Origin: Aureibacter tunicatorum
GTDB taxonomy: Bacteria; Bacteroidota; Bacteroidia; Cytophagales; Cyclobacteriaceae
Assembly (NCBI RefSeq): GCF_036492635.1
Contig: NZ_AP025305.1
Location: 496,001-560,000 of the forward strand
DNA: 64,000 bases
Reading direction: 5' to 3'
Shown: one piece after another, positions 55,362-64,000 of the stretch
Position numbering within the stretch: the first letter of the stretch is position 1
Layout of the letters: every line of letters starts with the position of its first letter
Position numbers and translations under genes: made by a program
Notes under the pieces: model-generated
What the model was told of the DNA's origin: nothing
Databases searched by the model: none
What the model saw: the letters and a program-made list of their open reading frames with translations, nothing else

Positions 55362-56267
55362 ATGAAGAAAATTTACTTGTTAATTATTTTAATGTTAGGC
55401 TCATTTTTTTCTCTAAGAGCTCAAGATGAAACCACTTCAAATGAATTAATTGATACTCTTTCTGTATATAATAGTGTAATGGACAGTATTAATAGTTCAT
55501 TTAATTTTAAGAGAGGAGTTGTTGATATTGGAGATGGTTTGGCTCAGTTGAATTTGCCTGAAGGTTTTAAGTATCTTGATGAAGAGCAAAGCAAGCATGT
55601 GTTGACCGAGTTGTGGGGGAATCCTCCGTCGGAAACATTGGGTATGATATTCCCGGAAAGCTCCTTCCCTGTTGGAGATTTTGAATATGCTGTGGAGATT
55701 TCCTATGCTGAAGATGGCTATGTAGATGATGAGGATGCTGAAAGTATCGATTATGATGAGTTGTTGGCTGATATGCAAAGCGATATTGAAGATTCCAATC
55801 CGTCAAGAAAAGAACAAGGGTATCCTGCATATGAATTAGTAGGATGGGCGGCAAGTCCATATTACGACGCGGAAAACAAGAAATTGCATTGGGCTCAGGA
55901 ATTAAAGTTTGAAGGATCTGATATCAATACATTAAATTATAATATCAGAATATTGGGAAGAAAAGGCTATTTGGTCTTAAACGCAATTGGAGATATTGAG
56001 GCTTTGAAGGCTGTTGATAGGGATTCCGAGCGAATTTTGGCAAGCGTTGACTTTTCAGATGGCAACAAGTACAGTGATTTTAATCCTGATATTGACAAGG
56101 TTGCCGCCTATGGTATTGGAGGGCTTGTCGCAGGAAAAGTATTGGCGAAAACAGGAGTTCTTGCTATTCTAGCGAAGTTTGGGAAATTCATAATTGTTGG
56201 AATTGCAGGTGTTTTCGCTATGTTGAGAAAGAAGTTTTTTGGGGGTGGTGATTCTGAAGAGGCATAA
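55362..56267 (+). CDS. DUF2167 family membrane-anchored protein
   Basis: A 301-residue protein with a signal peptide (IYLLIILMLGSFFSLRAQ). The DUF2167 domain fills about 45-230: VVDIGDGLAQLNLPEGFKYL, LTELWGNPPSETLGMIFPES, GWAASPYYDAENKKLHWAQE and the LRI-like GRKGYLVLNAIG. A final membrane helix is at about 255-290 (GLVAGKVLAKTGVLAILAKF, IIVGIAGVFAMLRKKFFG). It is thus anchored to the inner membrane with the domain outside. Function of the family is unknown. Confidence 0.88.
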   Translation: MKKIYLLIILMLGSFFSLRAQDETTSNELIDTLSVYNSVMDSINSSFNFKRGVVDIGDGLAQLNLPEGFKYLDEEQSKHVLTELWGNPPSETLGMIFPESSFPVGDFEYAVEISYAEDGYVDDEDAESIDYDELLADMQSDIEDSNPSRKEQGYPAYELVGWAASPYYDAENKKLHWAQELKFEGSDINTLNYNIRILGRKGYLVLNAIGDIEALKAVDRDSERILASVDFSDGNKYSDFNPDIDKVAAYGIGGLVAGKVLAKTGVLAILAKFGKFIIVGIAGVFAMLRKKFFGGGDSEEA

Positions 56268-56289
56268 TATCTTTAATGATAAAAAATAC

Positions 56290-56325
56290 AAAGCCGCATA
56301 AGTATATAACTTATGCGGCTTTATT
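56290..56325. terminator. Bidirectional terminator
   Basis: A perfect 14-bp stem AAAGCCGCATAAGT/ACTTATGCGGCTTT (56290-56303 with 56309-56322) lies between convergent genes. Confidence 0.85.
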
Positions 56326-56348
56326 TATTAATAACCTCTTAGGTTTTT

Positions 56349-57044
56349 TTATTTGAAATATTCTAACTGTACGCCAGTCTCATTAACATTTCCTTCAGCC
56401 TTGAATCCTTTCTCTTCACTGAAGTCTGTAACTACTTGATCCAAAGGAGCGCCATTGAAAACCGCATCGATTTTTGCATTCAAAATATCATAGTTCATGT
56501 ATGTCCAATTTTGAACGGTAATTTCTTTACTAGCTGTTGGGTAGAGATTCTTTTCAATTGTGATAGTGCCTTCGACAATTCCCCCGCTTGCGCTATTTTC
56601 CATGAATAATGCTGTCGCATTGGATTGAAGCTTAATATCAATTTGGCCATTAGAAGGATTGCCGACATTTGTCATTTTGGTAAGCACAAAGTATTTGTCA
56701 GTGAATAGCTTGTCTTCTTTAGGTACGATTTTGTACCAGTTGTCAATGTAAGTTACTTCAGGATGATATACTACAATTGTATGCTTGTCACTGATTTTAG
56801 CCCCTTCTATTGGTTCTCTGAGATCGACTTCGTAATAGAATATCGCTAAACCTGATGCATCGATGATTGCGACTCTATAGTCTTCATACTCAACGTCAAG
56901 AGGAGTGTGTTCTGGATTGTTGATCCCGTCAAGTATAAAATGAATAGTTGCTTCTTCTCCTCCAAACTCCGGAGTGTCTTCTCCAAATGAGCATGAGGTT
57001 AAGAATATCAATAGAAGTGAAGCTAAACCGAATAACTTTTTCAT
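56349..57044 (-). CDS. Hypothetical lipoprotein
   Basis: A 231-residue lipoprotein: signal LFGLASLLLIFLTSC with Cys18, then mature SFGEDTPEF. The mature chain is mostly beta, with YRVAIIDASGLAIFYYEVDL near the start and paired strands to the end. I do not recognise a named family. It probably sits in the outer membrane or periplasm. It is monocistronic by position, 149 bases after the YigZ gene's stop. Confidence 0.75.
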   Translation of the reverse strand: MKKLFGLASLLLIFLTSCSFGEDTPEFGGEEATIHFILDGINNPEHTPLDVEYEDYRVAIIDASGLAIFYYEVDLREPIEGAKISDKHTIVVYHPEVTYIDNWYKIVPKEDKLFTDKYFVLTKMTNVGNPSNGQIDIKLQSNATALFMENSASGGIVEGTITIEKNLYPTASKEITVQNWTYMNYDILNAKIDAVFNGAPLDQVVTDFSEEKGFKAEGNVNETGVQLEYFK

Positions 57045-57193
57045 AACCGTAATGTAATAACTTAGTGTTTGTGAATAATGCTAAAATCCTATCTTGAGGA
57101 TAGCATATGAGTATTACACTTGAGCCATGAAAATACCTACCTGTAATTGTCGATTTTTTTATCTGATATTCAGTGACTTACGTTTTTTTTGGA

Positions 57194-57802
57194 TTATTCC
57201 TCTTCTATAAAGTTAAGAGTTTCTATTTTTTCAAGTTTTGCTTTGACTTCTTGTATTACCGCTTCTCTAATCAATAGGCTGAATTCGCAATTCATCTCGA
57301 AAACTTGATTTAGTATTTCAAGATCAAAATCCTTGATGATTTTCATTACGTCATTCATTTTGATGTAATCGAAAGAGAAGTTCAAGGTCTCTTTTACGAT
57401 CTCTTCAATGATTTCATTCTCTTCAATAGCTTCAGCGGCGGATACTTTATATGCATTGATAAGGCCTGAAACGCCTAGTTTGGTTCCTCCGAAGTACCTT
57501 ATGACGACTATGAGTGTATTTGTAAGGTTATTGGATTTGATTTGGCCTAATATTGGGTCCCCGGCAGAATGGCCTGGCTCTCCATCATCATTAGCTCTAA
57601 ACTTGTCTTGATGTCTTCCAAGCACCCAAGCGTAGCAGTGATGCCTTGCGTCGTAATATTTTTTTCGAAGCGCGTCGAGTCTTTCTTTGATATCGTCCTC
57701 GCTTCTTACTGGGTATGCGAATGCGATAAATTTGCTTCCTTTTTCTTTATAGAATCCTTCCGATTCTTTCGCCAGTGTTAAAAAAGTATCTTCTGCTGCC
57801 AT
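57194..57802 (-). CDS. YigZ/IMPACT family protein
   Basis: A 202-residue protein of the YigZ (UPF0029) family. It starts with KEKGSKFIAFAYPV and has the signature HHCYAWVLG, NDDGEPGHSAGDPIL and VVVIRYFGGTKLGVSGLI, then the C-terminal ferredoxin-like UPF0029 domain. Homologous to yeast Yih1/IMPACT, which acts in translation control; the bacterial role is not settled. No truncation. Confidence 0.9.
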   Translation of the reverse strand: MAAEDTFLTLAKESEGFYKEKGSKFIAFAYPVRSEDDIKERLDALRKKYYDARHHCYAWVLGRHQDKFRANDDGEPGHSAGDPILGQIKSNNLTNTLIVVIRYFGGTKLGVSGLINAYKVSAAEAIEENEIIEEIVKETLNFSFDYIKMNDVMKIIKDFDLEILNQVFEMNCEFSLLIREAVIQEVKAKLEKIETLNFIEEE

Positions 57803-57926
57803 CTCTATTTTCTGAATTTCGTATAAAATTACAAACTATGAACGATAGTGGCAAGTGGATGCGATACGGCAATATTTTTGAAACTTTATACTGGGAATAA
57901 TCTTTATAAATAAAACATTTAAGCTT

Positions 57927-58361
57927 ATGTCACTTATCAAGAGAAGAAACGGTTTTTTGTCTGACATTCCTTCGATTTATGATAATTTGATAGGAAAAGA
58001 CTTGTTTGACTTTGGCAATTCCGCTCAGGGAACTTTGCCTTCAGTCAATGTTAAGGATAATAAAGAAGAGTACGTGCTGGAAGTTGCCGCTCCCGGCTTG
58101 AAAAAAGATGATTTTCATATAGAAATCCATCATAATTTGCTGACAGTATCCTCTGAGAAAAAACAAAGCAAAGAAGAGAAAGATGATAATTTTACAAGAA
58201 AAGAATTTCATTACTCTTCATTTAAAAGAACATTCTCGTTGCCGGATACGATCAAGGGGGATGAGATTAAGGCCGGCTATAATGATGGTATTTTGGAAAT
58301 CACTATTCCAAAGAAAACAGAGGTCATTAAAGAAGGCGGAAGAAAAATTGAAATAGAATAG
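57927..58361 (+). CDS. Hsp20/alpha-crystallin small heat-shock protein
   Basis: A 144-residue chaperone. The alpha-crystallin domain covers about 36-140, with LPSVNVKDNKEEYVLEVAAP, GLKKDDFHIEIHHNLLTVSS and a final ACD strand GYNDGILEITIPKK (the A-x-x-x-n-G-V-L motif as GYNDGIL). The C-terminal I-E-I-E end replaces the usual IxI. It holds unfolding proteins in an ATP-independent way. Its mRNA ends at a strong terminator. Confidence 0.93.
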   Translation: MSLIKRRNGFLSDIPSIYDNLIGKDLFDFGNSAQGTLPSVNVKDNKEEYVLEVAAPGLKKDDFHIEIHHNLLTVSSEKKQSKEEKDDNFTRKEFHYSSFKRTFSLPDTIKGDEIKAGYNDGILEITIPKKTEVIKEGGRKIEIE

Positions 58362-58387
58362 AAAAGGGCTGTTATCAGCCCTTTTCT
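58360..58387. terminator. Bidirectional terminator hsp20/ptrB
   Basis: A perfect 12-bp stem AGAAAAGGGCTG/CAGCCCTTTTCT (58360-58371 with 58376-58387) around TTAT. It overlaps the end of hsp20 and closes the convergent peptidase gene. Confidence 0.85.
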
Positions 58388-58388
58388 A

Positions 58389-60419
58389 TTACTTATTCGT
58401 AAGATCAATCAAGAATGCATATTCCAATGCGATTTCTTTGAACGATTCAAACCTTCCTGAAGCGCCACTATGGCCAGTCTCCATATTGGTCATCAGTAAG
58501 ATTGGCTTTGATCCAGTATTGTGGTCTCTTAGTTTCGCCACCCATTTGGTGGGTTCCCAGTATTGGACTTGACTGTCATGCAGGCCTGATGTTACAAGCA
58601 TTGCAGGGTAATCATGCTCTTTGATATTGTCATAAGGAGAGTAGCTGAGTATCGTCTCGTAGTATTCTTTTTCATTCGGATTCCCCCATTCATCGTATTC
58701 TCCAGTTGTAAGAGGTATTGAATCGTCCAGCATTGTGGTGACGCAGTCGACAAACGGAACTTGAGCAACGACTCCATTGAATAACTCGGGTCTTTCGTTG
58801 ACAATAACGCCCATAAGCATTCCTCCAGCGCTTCCTCCCATGGCGTAAAGCTTTTCTTTGGTAGTGTATCCTTCAGAAATTAAGAAGTCTCCGCAGTCGA
58901 TGAAGTCATTGAAAGTATTCATCTTATTGTGAAGTTTGCCGTTTTCATACCATTCTCGGCCCATTTCCTCTCCGCCTCTGATATGAGCAATAGCAAATAC
59001 AAAGCCTCTGTCGAGTAAGCTTAATCTGGCAGAACTGAAATAAGGGTCCATTGAGGATCCATAGGAGCCGTAGCCGTAAAGCAATAAATCATTGGAATCC
59101 GCCTTTAATGATTTTTTATAAACTAATGAAAGCGGAACTTTCACACCATCTCTAGTTGTGACGTACTTTCTCTCCGCATGATATTCTTTTGGATCGTAGC
59201 CCCCAACGACTTCTTGTTGTTTCAGCAAAGTTCTGTCTTTGGTTTTCATGTCAAAGTCAAAGACAGAGCTTGGAGTGGTAAGAGATCCATAGCCAAATCG
59301 GAAAATGTCTGTATTGTATTCGGGATTTAACGAACTGCTGGCCATGAATACTTCTTCCTCGAAAGGTATGTAATAGTCAACATGGTTGTCAGAGCTGATC
59401 ACTCTTAATTGAGTTAAGCCATTTTCTCTTTCTGAGAGAACCATGAAGTTCTCAAAGATGTCAAGATCTTCCAGCAATACATTTTCTCTATGCGCAAGCA
59501 CTTCAGTCCAGTTTTCCAGCGAAGGATTGGAGATGGGTGTTTTCATAAGACGAAAGTTCTTGGCTTCATGATTGGTGAGTATGAATAACTCGTCTTTGTA
59601 GTCATAAATGCCGTATTCCAATCCTCTTGTGCGGGGTTGGATTATTTGAAACTCGCCTAATGGATTGTTGGCGTCAAGTATTTGATATTCGGAAGTCATA
59701 GTGCTTGTAGAGCCGATGACAATGTAGTTTCGAGATTTTGATTGATAGACGAAGGTGTAAAAAGTATCGTCATTTTCTTCAAATATCAAAACGTCATTTT
59801 TTTGATCTGTGCCTAGCTTATGTCTGTAAATTTTCGCGGTTCTAAGCGTTTCATCTTTGATGGTATAGAATATATGCTCATTGTCATTCGACCAAGCCAA
59901 TGAAGTGCCATTATTGGCGAGTTTGTCTTCTAGTATTTCGCCAGTCTCTAGATTTTTGAATCTAATATCGTAAATTCTTCGGCTGACAGTGTCTTCCGCA
60001 TAGGCGAGAAGTTTGTTGTTTGGGCTGACTTCATAAGCTCCAATCTGATAATAGCTTTGATCTTTAGCAAGTTCATTGACATCAAGCATGATTTCTTCAT
60101 CATTGTCCAATGAATCTTTTTTGCGACTGTAAATAGGGTATTCTTTGCCTTCTTCGTATCTGGCAAAGTAGTAATAGCCATGATAGAAATATGGGACTGA
60201 CATGTCAGTTTGCTTGATGCGACCGACCATTTCGTCGTATAGTGTTTTTTGAAGACCCTTGGTGTGGGTTAGAGTGTGCTCTGTGAAATCGTTTTCTTGA
60301 TTTAAATATTCTATGACATCTGGATTTTCCCTGTCATTCATCCAGTAGTAGTGATCGATTCTTATATGATCATGTGAATTTAATTCTTTTGCTATTTTTT
60401 GAGCTTGAGGTGCTTTCAT
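58389..60419 (-). CDS. ptrB: Oligopeptidase B (S9 family)
   Basis: A 676-residue serine peptidase of the prolyl-oligopeptidase family. The N-terminal propeller starts HDHIRIDHYYWMNDRENPDV, which is typical of oligopeptidase B. The nucleophile Ser530 is in MGGSAGGMLMG; then VPFVDCVTTMLDDSIPLT and EYDEWGNP, and a late TGHSGASGRFE with the catalytic His. It cleaves short peptides after basic residues, in the cytoplasm since no signal is seen. Gene symbol follows family naming; PtrB specificity is inferred. Confidence 0.88.
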   Translation of the reverse strand: MKAPQAQKIAKELNSHDHIRIDHYYWMNDRENPDVIEYLNQENDFTEHTLTHTKGLQKTLYDEMVGRIKQTDMSVPYFYHGYYYFARYEEGKEYPIYSRKKDSLDNDEEIMLDVNELAKDQSYYQIGAYEVSPNNKLLAYAEDTVSRRIYDIRFKNLETGEILEDKLANNGTSLAWSNDNEHIFYTIKDETLRTAKIYRHKLGTDQKNDVLIFEENDDTFYTFVYQSKSRNYIVIGSTSTMTSEYQILDANNPLGEFQIIQPRTRGLEYGIYDYKDELFILTNHEAKNFRLMKTPISNPSLENWTEVLAHRENVLLEDLDIFENFMVLSERENGLTQLRVISSDNHVDYYIPFEEEVFMASSSLNPEYNTDIFRFGYGSLTTPSSVFDFDMKTKDRTLLKQQEVVGGYDPKEYHAERKYVTTRDGVKVPLSLVYKKSLKADSNDLLLYGYGSYGSSMDPYFSSARLSLLDRGFVFAIAHIRGGEEMGREWYENGKLHNKMNTFNDFIDCGDFLISEGYTTKEKLYAMGGSAGGMLMGVIVNERPELFNGVVAQVPFVDCVTTMLDDSIPLTTGEYDEWGNPNEKEYYETILSYSPYDNIKEHDYPAMLVTSGLHDSQVQYWEPTKWVAKLRDHNTGSKPILLMTNMETGHSGASGRFESFKEIALEYAFLIDLTNK

Positions 60420-60736
60420 ATTATTTTTTGAGGCTAAATATTTCTGAATTGACGAATAATGAATATCACGAAATTTGAAAAAATATATATGTTGAAAAAT
60501 TAATTTTTAGTAATCGCAAAATAGCTTGAAAGAAGATGAATTCATAGTTGGTTTTCATTAATTCAAATCAATGGCATAAAAAAAGCGAATCCGATAGGAT
60601 TCGCCTTCTGCAAGCTGTAATTAAGGATTTATTTAATTAAGATGAACTAATTATGCAATGTCAAATTTCCAGCCAAAGAGCTGTAGGGAAATTCGAGTAG
60701 CAAAATAGTTCGGTTTGAATTCGAGTTAAAAGCTGA
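60420..60736. other. Intergenic region with terminator hairpin
   Basis: No gene seen. It holds the terminator at 60585-60604 and, in the left part, the promoter of the peptidase gene. Confidence 0.5.
60579..60604 (-). terminator. Terminator downstream of sod gene
   Basis: GCGAATCC (60585-60592) pairs with GGATTCGC (60597-60604) around GATA; on the minus strand it is followed by a T run, 130 bases after the sod stop. Confidence 0.75.
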
Positions 60737-61345
60737 TTATTTAGCTTCTTCAAATCTTTTAGAAACCTCTTCCCAATTAACTACATTCCAGAATGCACCG
60801 ATGTAGTCAGGACGCTTGTTTTGGTACTTCAAGTAGTACGCGTGCTCCCATACATCAAGACCTAAAATAGGAGTTGCTGGGCAGTCAGCGATATCCATCA
60901 ATGGGTTGTCTTGGTTTGGAGTAGAGCATACGCAAAGCTCTCCGCCAGCTTTAACGCAAAGCCAAGCCCAACCTGAACCGAATCTTGTAGCAGCAGCATT
61001 GTTGAATTCAGTTTTCAAATTTTCGAAAGATCCGAATTTAGCGTTGATAGCTTCAGCTAGAGCTCCAGTAGGCTCGCCTCCTCCGTTTGGAGAAAGAACA
61101 GTCCAGAACAAAGAGTGGTTGAAATGACCGCCACCATTATTTCTTACGCCCGCAGGGTATTTGCTGATGTTTTTGATGATTTCTTCCAAAGACAAGTTTT
61201 CAGCATCAGTTCCAGCGATCGCGTCATTAAGTTTGCCAACATAAGCAGCGTGATGTCTGTCATGGTGGATTTCCATAGTCAAAGCGTCGAAGTGAGGCTC
61301 CAACGCGTCGAAAGCGTAAGGTAATTGTGGTAATTCGAATGCCAT
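60737..61345 (-). CDS. Superoxide dismutase, Mn-preferring type
   Basis: A 202-residue Fe/Mn superoxide dismutase. Metal ligands are His27, His77, Asp164 and His168 (DVWEHAYY). The GGGHFNH motif has Gly73 where iron enzymes often have other residues, and TPNQDNPL carries Gln145 on the second-shell position typical of Mn enzymes, so Mn is more likely, though cambialistic use cannot be excluded. It converts superoxide to peroxide plus oxygen, in the cytoplasm. Monocistronic. Confidence 0.94.
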   Translation of the reverse strand: MAFELPQLPYAFDALEPHFDALTMEIHHDRHHAAYVGKLNDAIAGTDAENLSLEEIIKNISKYPAGVRNNGGGHFNHSLFWTVLSPNGGGEPTGALAEAINAKFGSFENLKTEFNNAAATRFGSGWAWLCVKAGGELCVCSTPNQDNPLMDIADCPATPILGLDVWEHAYYLKYQNKRPDYIGAFWNVVNWEEVSKRFEEAK

Positions 61346-61471
61346 TTTATTAAATTTTTAATGGTTGAATAAATTTTTTAATCAATTCTATCTAATACGT
61401 GCAAGAATGCAAAAAAATGAAGATAATCAAATTAAAAAGAGCTAATTCAAGTCTATTTGCATATCGCAGGT

Positions 61472-61924
61472 TTATTTTTTTCGCAATTTACTGAAAAAGT
61501 CATCCAGCAAGGCTTTGCATTGTTGCTGCATTGGGCCTTTTTCGATCTTCGCTTTTGGATGAACGATATTTTCACTCAACCTATTGAATCCTCGTGAAGG
61601 GTCTTCCGTAGCGTAAACAATCCTTTTGAGTTGAGCCCAATTCAGAGCGCCGGCACACATCACGCATGGCTCAAGCGTTACGTAAAGCGAACAGTCTGTG
61701 AGGTATTTCGCTCCCAAATAATTCGCAGCGGCAGTTATGGCCAACATCTCCGCATGTGCGGTGACGTCTGTTAGCTGCTCAGTTTGATTGTGGGCTCTTG
61801 CTATGATCTTGTTATTGCATACAATGACGGCTCCCACAGGAATTTCGTTGGCATCATATGCTTTCAAAGCTTCTTTAAATGCTTCTTGCATGAAGTATTC
61901 ATCTCCTTGTACGCTTAAGCTCAT
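61472..61924 (-). CDS. tadA: tRNA adenosine(34) deaminase
   Basis: A 150-residue zinc deaminase with HAE at residues 57-59 (catalytic Glu59) and PCVMC at 86-90 (Cys87 and Cys90 zinc ligands). IPVGAVIVCNNKIIARAHN and CAGALNWAQLKRIVYATEDP match TadA, which makes inosine at position 34 of tRNA-Arg(ACG). A guanine or cytosine deaminase is less likely. It starts at 61924, 127 bases from the sod gene. Confidence 0.88.
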   Translation of the reverse strand: MSLSVQGDEYFMQEAFKEALKAYDANEIPVGAVIVCNNKIIARAHNQTEQLTDVTAHAEMLAITAAANYLGAKYLTDCSLYVTLEPCVMCAGALNWAQLKRIVYATEDPSRGFNRLSENIVHPKAKIEKGPMQQQCKALLDDFFSKLRKK

Positions 61925-62082
61925 GGTCAGTTAATGAATTTATGTTTTTTGATAATCGCTTTTTTCAATATAAAAATAAATAAAATTGATAAATGAAACA
62001 TGAGCGAGTATTTGAAAGCGAGATTAAATCATAAATAAATCTATCAGGCGTTATCACGATGGTTTTTATATAACAAAACAAG

Positions 62083-63111
62083 GTGATTAAGTTGAAAACA
62101 AGGCATTATAATATTCCGATTTTTATACCAGAATTAGCATGTCCTCATCAGTGTGTTTTTTGCGATCAAAGAAAAATATCAGGGCAAGATTCTCAACCAA
62201 CTCCTCAAGAAGTGTCAAAAATAATAGATAGCTATCTTCAGACAATGAAGTCGGATTATAAAGAAGTCGAAGTGGCTTTTTTTGGAGGTAGTTTCACGGG
62301 TATTGATAAGGAGTTGCAAATCGAGTATTTAAAAGTAGTGCAACCGTATATTCGATCCGGGGAAGTAAATGGGATTCGTGTTTCAACCCGCCCTGATTAT
62401 ATAGATAAACAGATTCTTGAGACTTTAAAGCGTTTTGGAGTCAAGAGTATAGAGCTGGGAGCGCAATCCTTGGATGCTGAAGTTTTGAAGAAATCGGGAA
62501 GAGGGCATTCAGTTTCGGATGTGGAGTCTGCTGCGAATATGATCAAAGCTGAGGGTTTTGAGCTTGGATTGCAAATGATGATAGGACTGCCTGAAGATTC
62601 CAAAGAAAAAACAATTTTCACGGCGAAGAGGATTGTAGAGTTGGGGGCCGATACGACAAGAATTTATCCTACGCTCGTGATTCAGGGGACTGCTTTGGAG
62701 CGACTGTTTGTGAAAGGACGCTATGAGCCCTTGACTATAAGTCAAGCTGTTTGTTGGACTAAGGAGGTTGTGAGAATATTTCAAAGTGCTGGAGTGAAGA
62801 TTCTTAGGGTAGGACTTCATCCTTCGGAAGAAATTTCTGAAAAAGGAAGCTTGGTATGCGGACCGTACCATCAGTCGTTTAGAGAAATGGTTGATACTGC
62901 GATATGGGAAGGAATTTTTAAAAATGATTCCAATATTATCAAAGGAGGAAGAGAACTGTTGCTATTCGTTTCTCGAAGCCAGTTGAATTATGCTGTTGGA
63001 TATAAAGGGGCAAATAAGATTATGCTTTCACGGAAATTTTCAAAAGTGAAGTTTGTAGGTTGTTCTGAAATTAATGGACTGGATTACAAGGCGGAATTGA
63101 TCGATTTTTAG
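62083..63111 (+). CDS. Elp3-like radical SAM protein
   Basis: A 342-residue radical-SAM protein from a GTG start with a good AAGG upstream. Cluster motif ELACPHQCVFCDQRK, Cys20, Cys24 and Cys27 (C-x3-C-x2-C), then AFFGGSFTGID (SAM binding) and SIELGAQSLDAEVLKKSGRG, typical of the Elp3/HemN-like branch. It lacks the C-terminal acetyltransferase domain of true Elp3. Related bacterial proteins are annotated as radical-SAM, TIGR01212-like; the reaction is not settled. It is co-directional with fumC but separated by 94 bases. Confidence 0.85.
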   Translation: MIKLKTRHYNIPIFIPELACPHQCVFCDQRKISGQDSQPTPQEVSKIIDSYLQTMKSDYKEVEVAFFGGSFTGIDKELQIEYLKVVQPYIRSGEVNGIRVSTRPDYIDKQILETLKRFGVKSIELGAQSLDAEVLKKSGRGHSVSDVESAANMIKAEGFELGLQMMIGLPEDSKEKTIFTAKRIVELGADTTRIYPTLVIQGTALERLFVKGRYEPLTISQAVCWTKEVVRIFQSAGVKILRVGLHPSEEISEKGSLVCGPYHQSFREMVDTAIWEGIFKNDSNIIKGGRELLLFVSRSQLNYAVGYKGANKIMLSRKFSKVKFVGCSEINGLDYKAELIDF

Positions 63112-63205
63112 GCTTTAGCGATCATTGAGTTTAAATTGTACCATTTTTTGCAGTGGGATAAATGCGATAAACGCATTTGTGGAATTTTAGATCACTTAGC
63201 AAAAA

Positions 63206-64000
63206 ATGGAAGACTATAGAATTGAAAAAGATACCATAGGGGATGTTGAAGTTCCCGCTGATAAATATTGGGGAGCGCAGACTCAAAGATCCAGAATGAA
63301 TTTCAAGATTGGCGGAGATAGCATGCGAATGCCAAAGCAAATCATCAAAGCCTTCGCAGTATTGAAAAAAGCGGCTGCGATAACTAATCTTGAATTGGGA
63401 ACGCTTGATGCTGAGAAAGAAAAATTGATCTCTCAGGTTTGCGATGAGATATCTTCCGGGAGTTTGGATGATCACTTTCCTTTAGTGGTTTGGCAAACAG
63501 GGTCAGGCACTCAATCCAATATGAATGTGAATGAAGTCATAGCGAATAGAGCTCATGTTATTTCTGGAGGCGCTTTGACTGATACTGAGAAAGTCATTCA
63601 TCCCAATGATGATGTGAATAAAAGCCAGTCTTCTAATGACACTTTTCCTACGGCGATGTCCATAGCTTCTTATAAGGCAGTTGTTGAAGATTTGTTTCCG
63701 AAACTAGGTTATTTGATCAATGCTATTTCTCAAAAATCTGACGAATTTAAAGATATCGTTAAGATCGGTCGCACACATACGATGGACGCGACGCCGATTA
63801 CGTTGGGAATGGAGTTCTCAGGATATTTAGCTCAATTGCAACATGCGAAAAAAGCCATTGAGAATACATTGCCTCACGTTTCGGAGCTTGCATTGGGGGG
63901 AACTGCTGTTGGTACCGGCTTGAATACACCTAATGGGTATGCTGATAAAGTAGCGGAAAATATTGCTTCATTGACAGGTTTGCCTTTCAAGACTGCTCCG
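63206..64000 (+). CDS. fumC: Class II fumarate hydratase (3' end outside window)
   Basis: The frame from ATG 63206 is open to the right edge, 265 codons visible of about 465 in the family. It starts [20 protein letters not shown] and contains [17 protein letters not shown]. It has the substrate-binding [18 protein letters not shown] near residues 99-116, [20 protein letters not shown] and [20 protein letters not shown]. These are FumC landmarks (FumC motif GSSxMPxKxNP lies beyond the window). It hydrates fumarate to malate in the TCA cycle and needs no iron-sulfur cluster. Confidence 0.95.
   Translation, partial: MEDYRIEKDTIGDVEVPADKYWGAQTQRSRMNFKIGGDSMRMPKQIIKAFAVLKKAAAITNLELGTLDAEKEKLISQVCDEISSGSLDDHFPLVVWQTGSGTQSNMNVNEVIANRAHVISGGALTDTEKVIHPNDDVNKSQSSNDTFPTAMSIASYKAVVEDLFPKLGYLINAISQKSDEFKDIVKIGRTHTMDATPITLGMEFSGYLAQLQHAKKAIENTLPHVSELALGGTAVGTGLNTPNGYADKVAENIASLTGLPFKTAP

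Overview
The window reads as a low-GC chromosomal segment of a Bacteroidota bacterium, most likely a Cytophagales-type marine or environmental organism. The family-level evidence is consistent: two TonB-dependent receptors with carboxypeptidase-like N-termini, DUF4249 and DUF5686 proteins, a PorT-like barrel, LytTR regulators paired with LytS/YehU-type kinases, fasciclin lipoproteins, RHS remains of the Bacteroidota type, and a TAnnTTTG-type promoter box. No species is claimed.

Layout. 1-9.3 kb: a left-truncated actin-fragmin-kinase-like gene, convergent SWIM/SNF2 helicase, a NatAB-like ABC exporter, an orphan protein with an amidoligase-like start, and an Rpn/PDDEXK nuclease. 9.3-18.5 kb is an accessory island. 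It is AT-rich and gene-poor, with REP-like palindromes, three decayed RHS-core fragments on the minus strand, a 1,132-bp direct duplication flanking a DUF5694/TraB-like gene, orphan small proteins that look like leftovers of toxin/immunity tails, and a paralogous lipoprotein pair whose second member is split at an A8 tract. 18.5-26 kb: an NAPE-PLD-like metallo-hydrolase and its TetR regulator sharing three operator-like dyads, then fabG, a membrane LytTR regulator, an S41 peptidase, a DoxX-like protein and a bacterial PH-domain protein.

25.4-35.3 kb carries two sensor/uptake clusters, all on the minus strand: TonB receptor + DUF4249 lipoprotein next to a kinase/LytTR pair, and TonB receptor + TPR-like protein + kinase + LytTR in one run. 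35.7-49.4 kb: SulP transporter, an NTF2-like conserved protein, DUF5686, a beta-barrel protein, an exported phosphatidylserine decarboxylase homologue, a glycyl-radical enzyme (probably hydroxyproline dehydratase) with its activase, and a large MscS channel. 49.4-53.1 kb: der and era, then a 13-gene tRNA array (8 Glu, 5 initiator Met) in near-identical 189-bp units. 53.2-64 kb: a four-domain fasciclin lipoprotein, a DUF2167 protein, a lipoprotein, YigZ, Hsp20, oligopeptidase B, superoxide dismutase, tadA, an Elp3-like radical SAM protein, and the start of fumC, which runs off the right edge.

The strongest candidates for a second look are the RHS/REP island with its duplication, the tRNA array with its symmetrical divergent promoter, the TetR operator triplet, and the A8-tract frameshift. 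No CRISPR array, rRNA operon, intact insertion sequence or phage module was seen.
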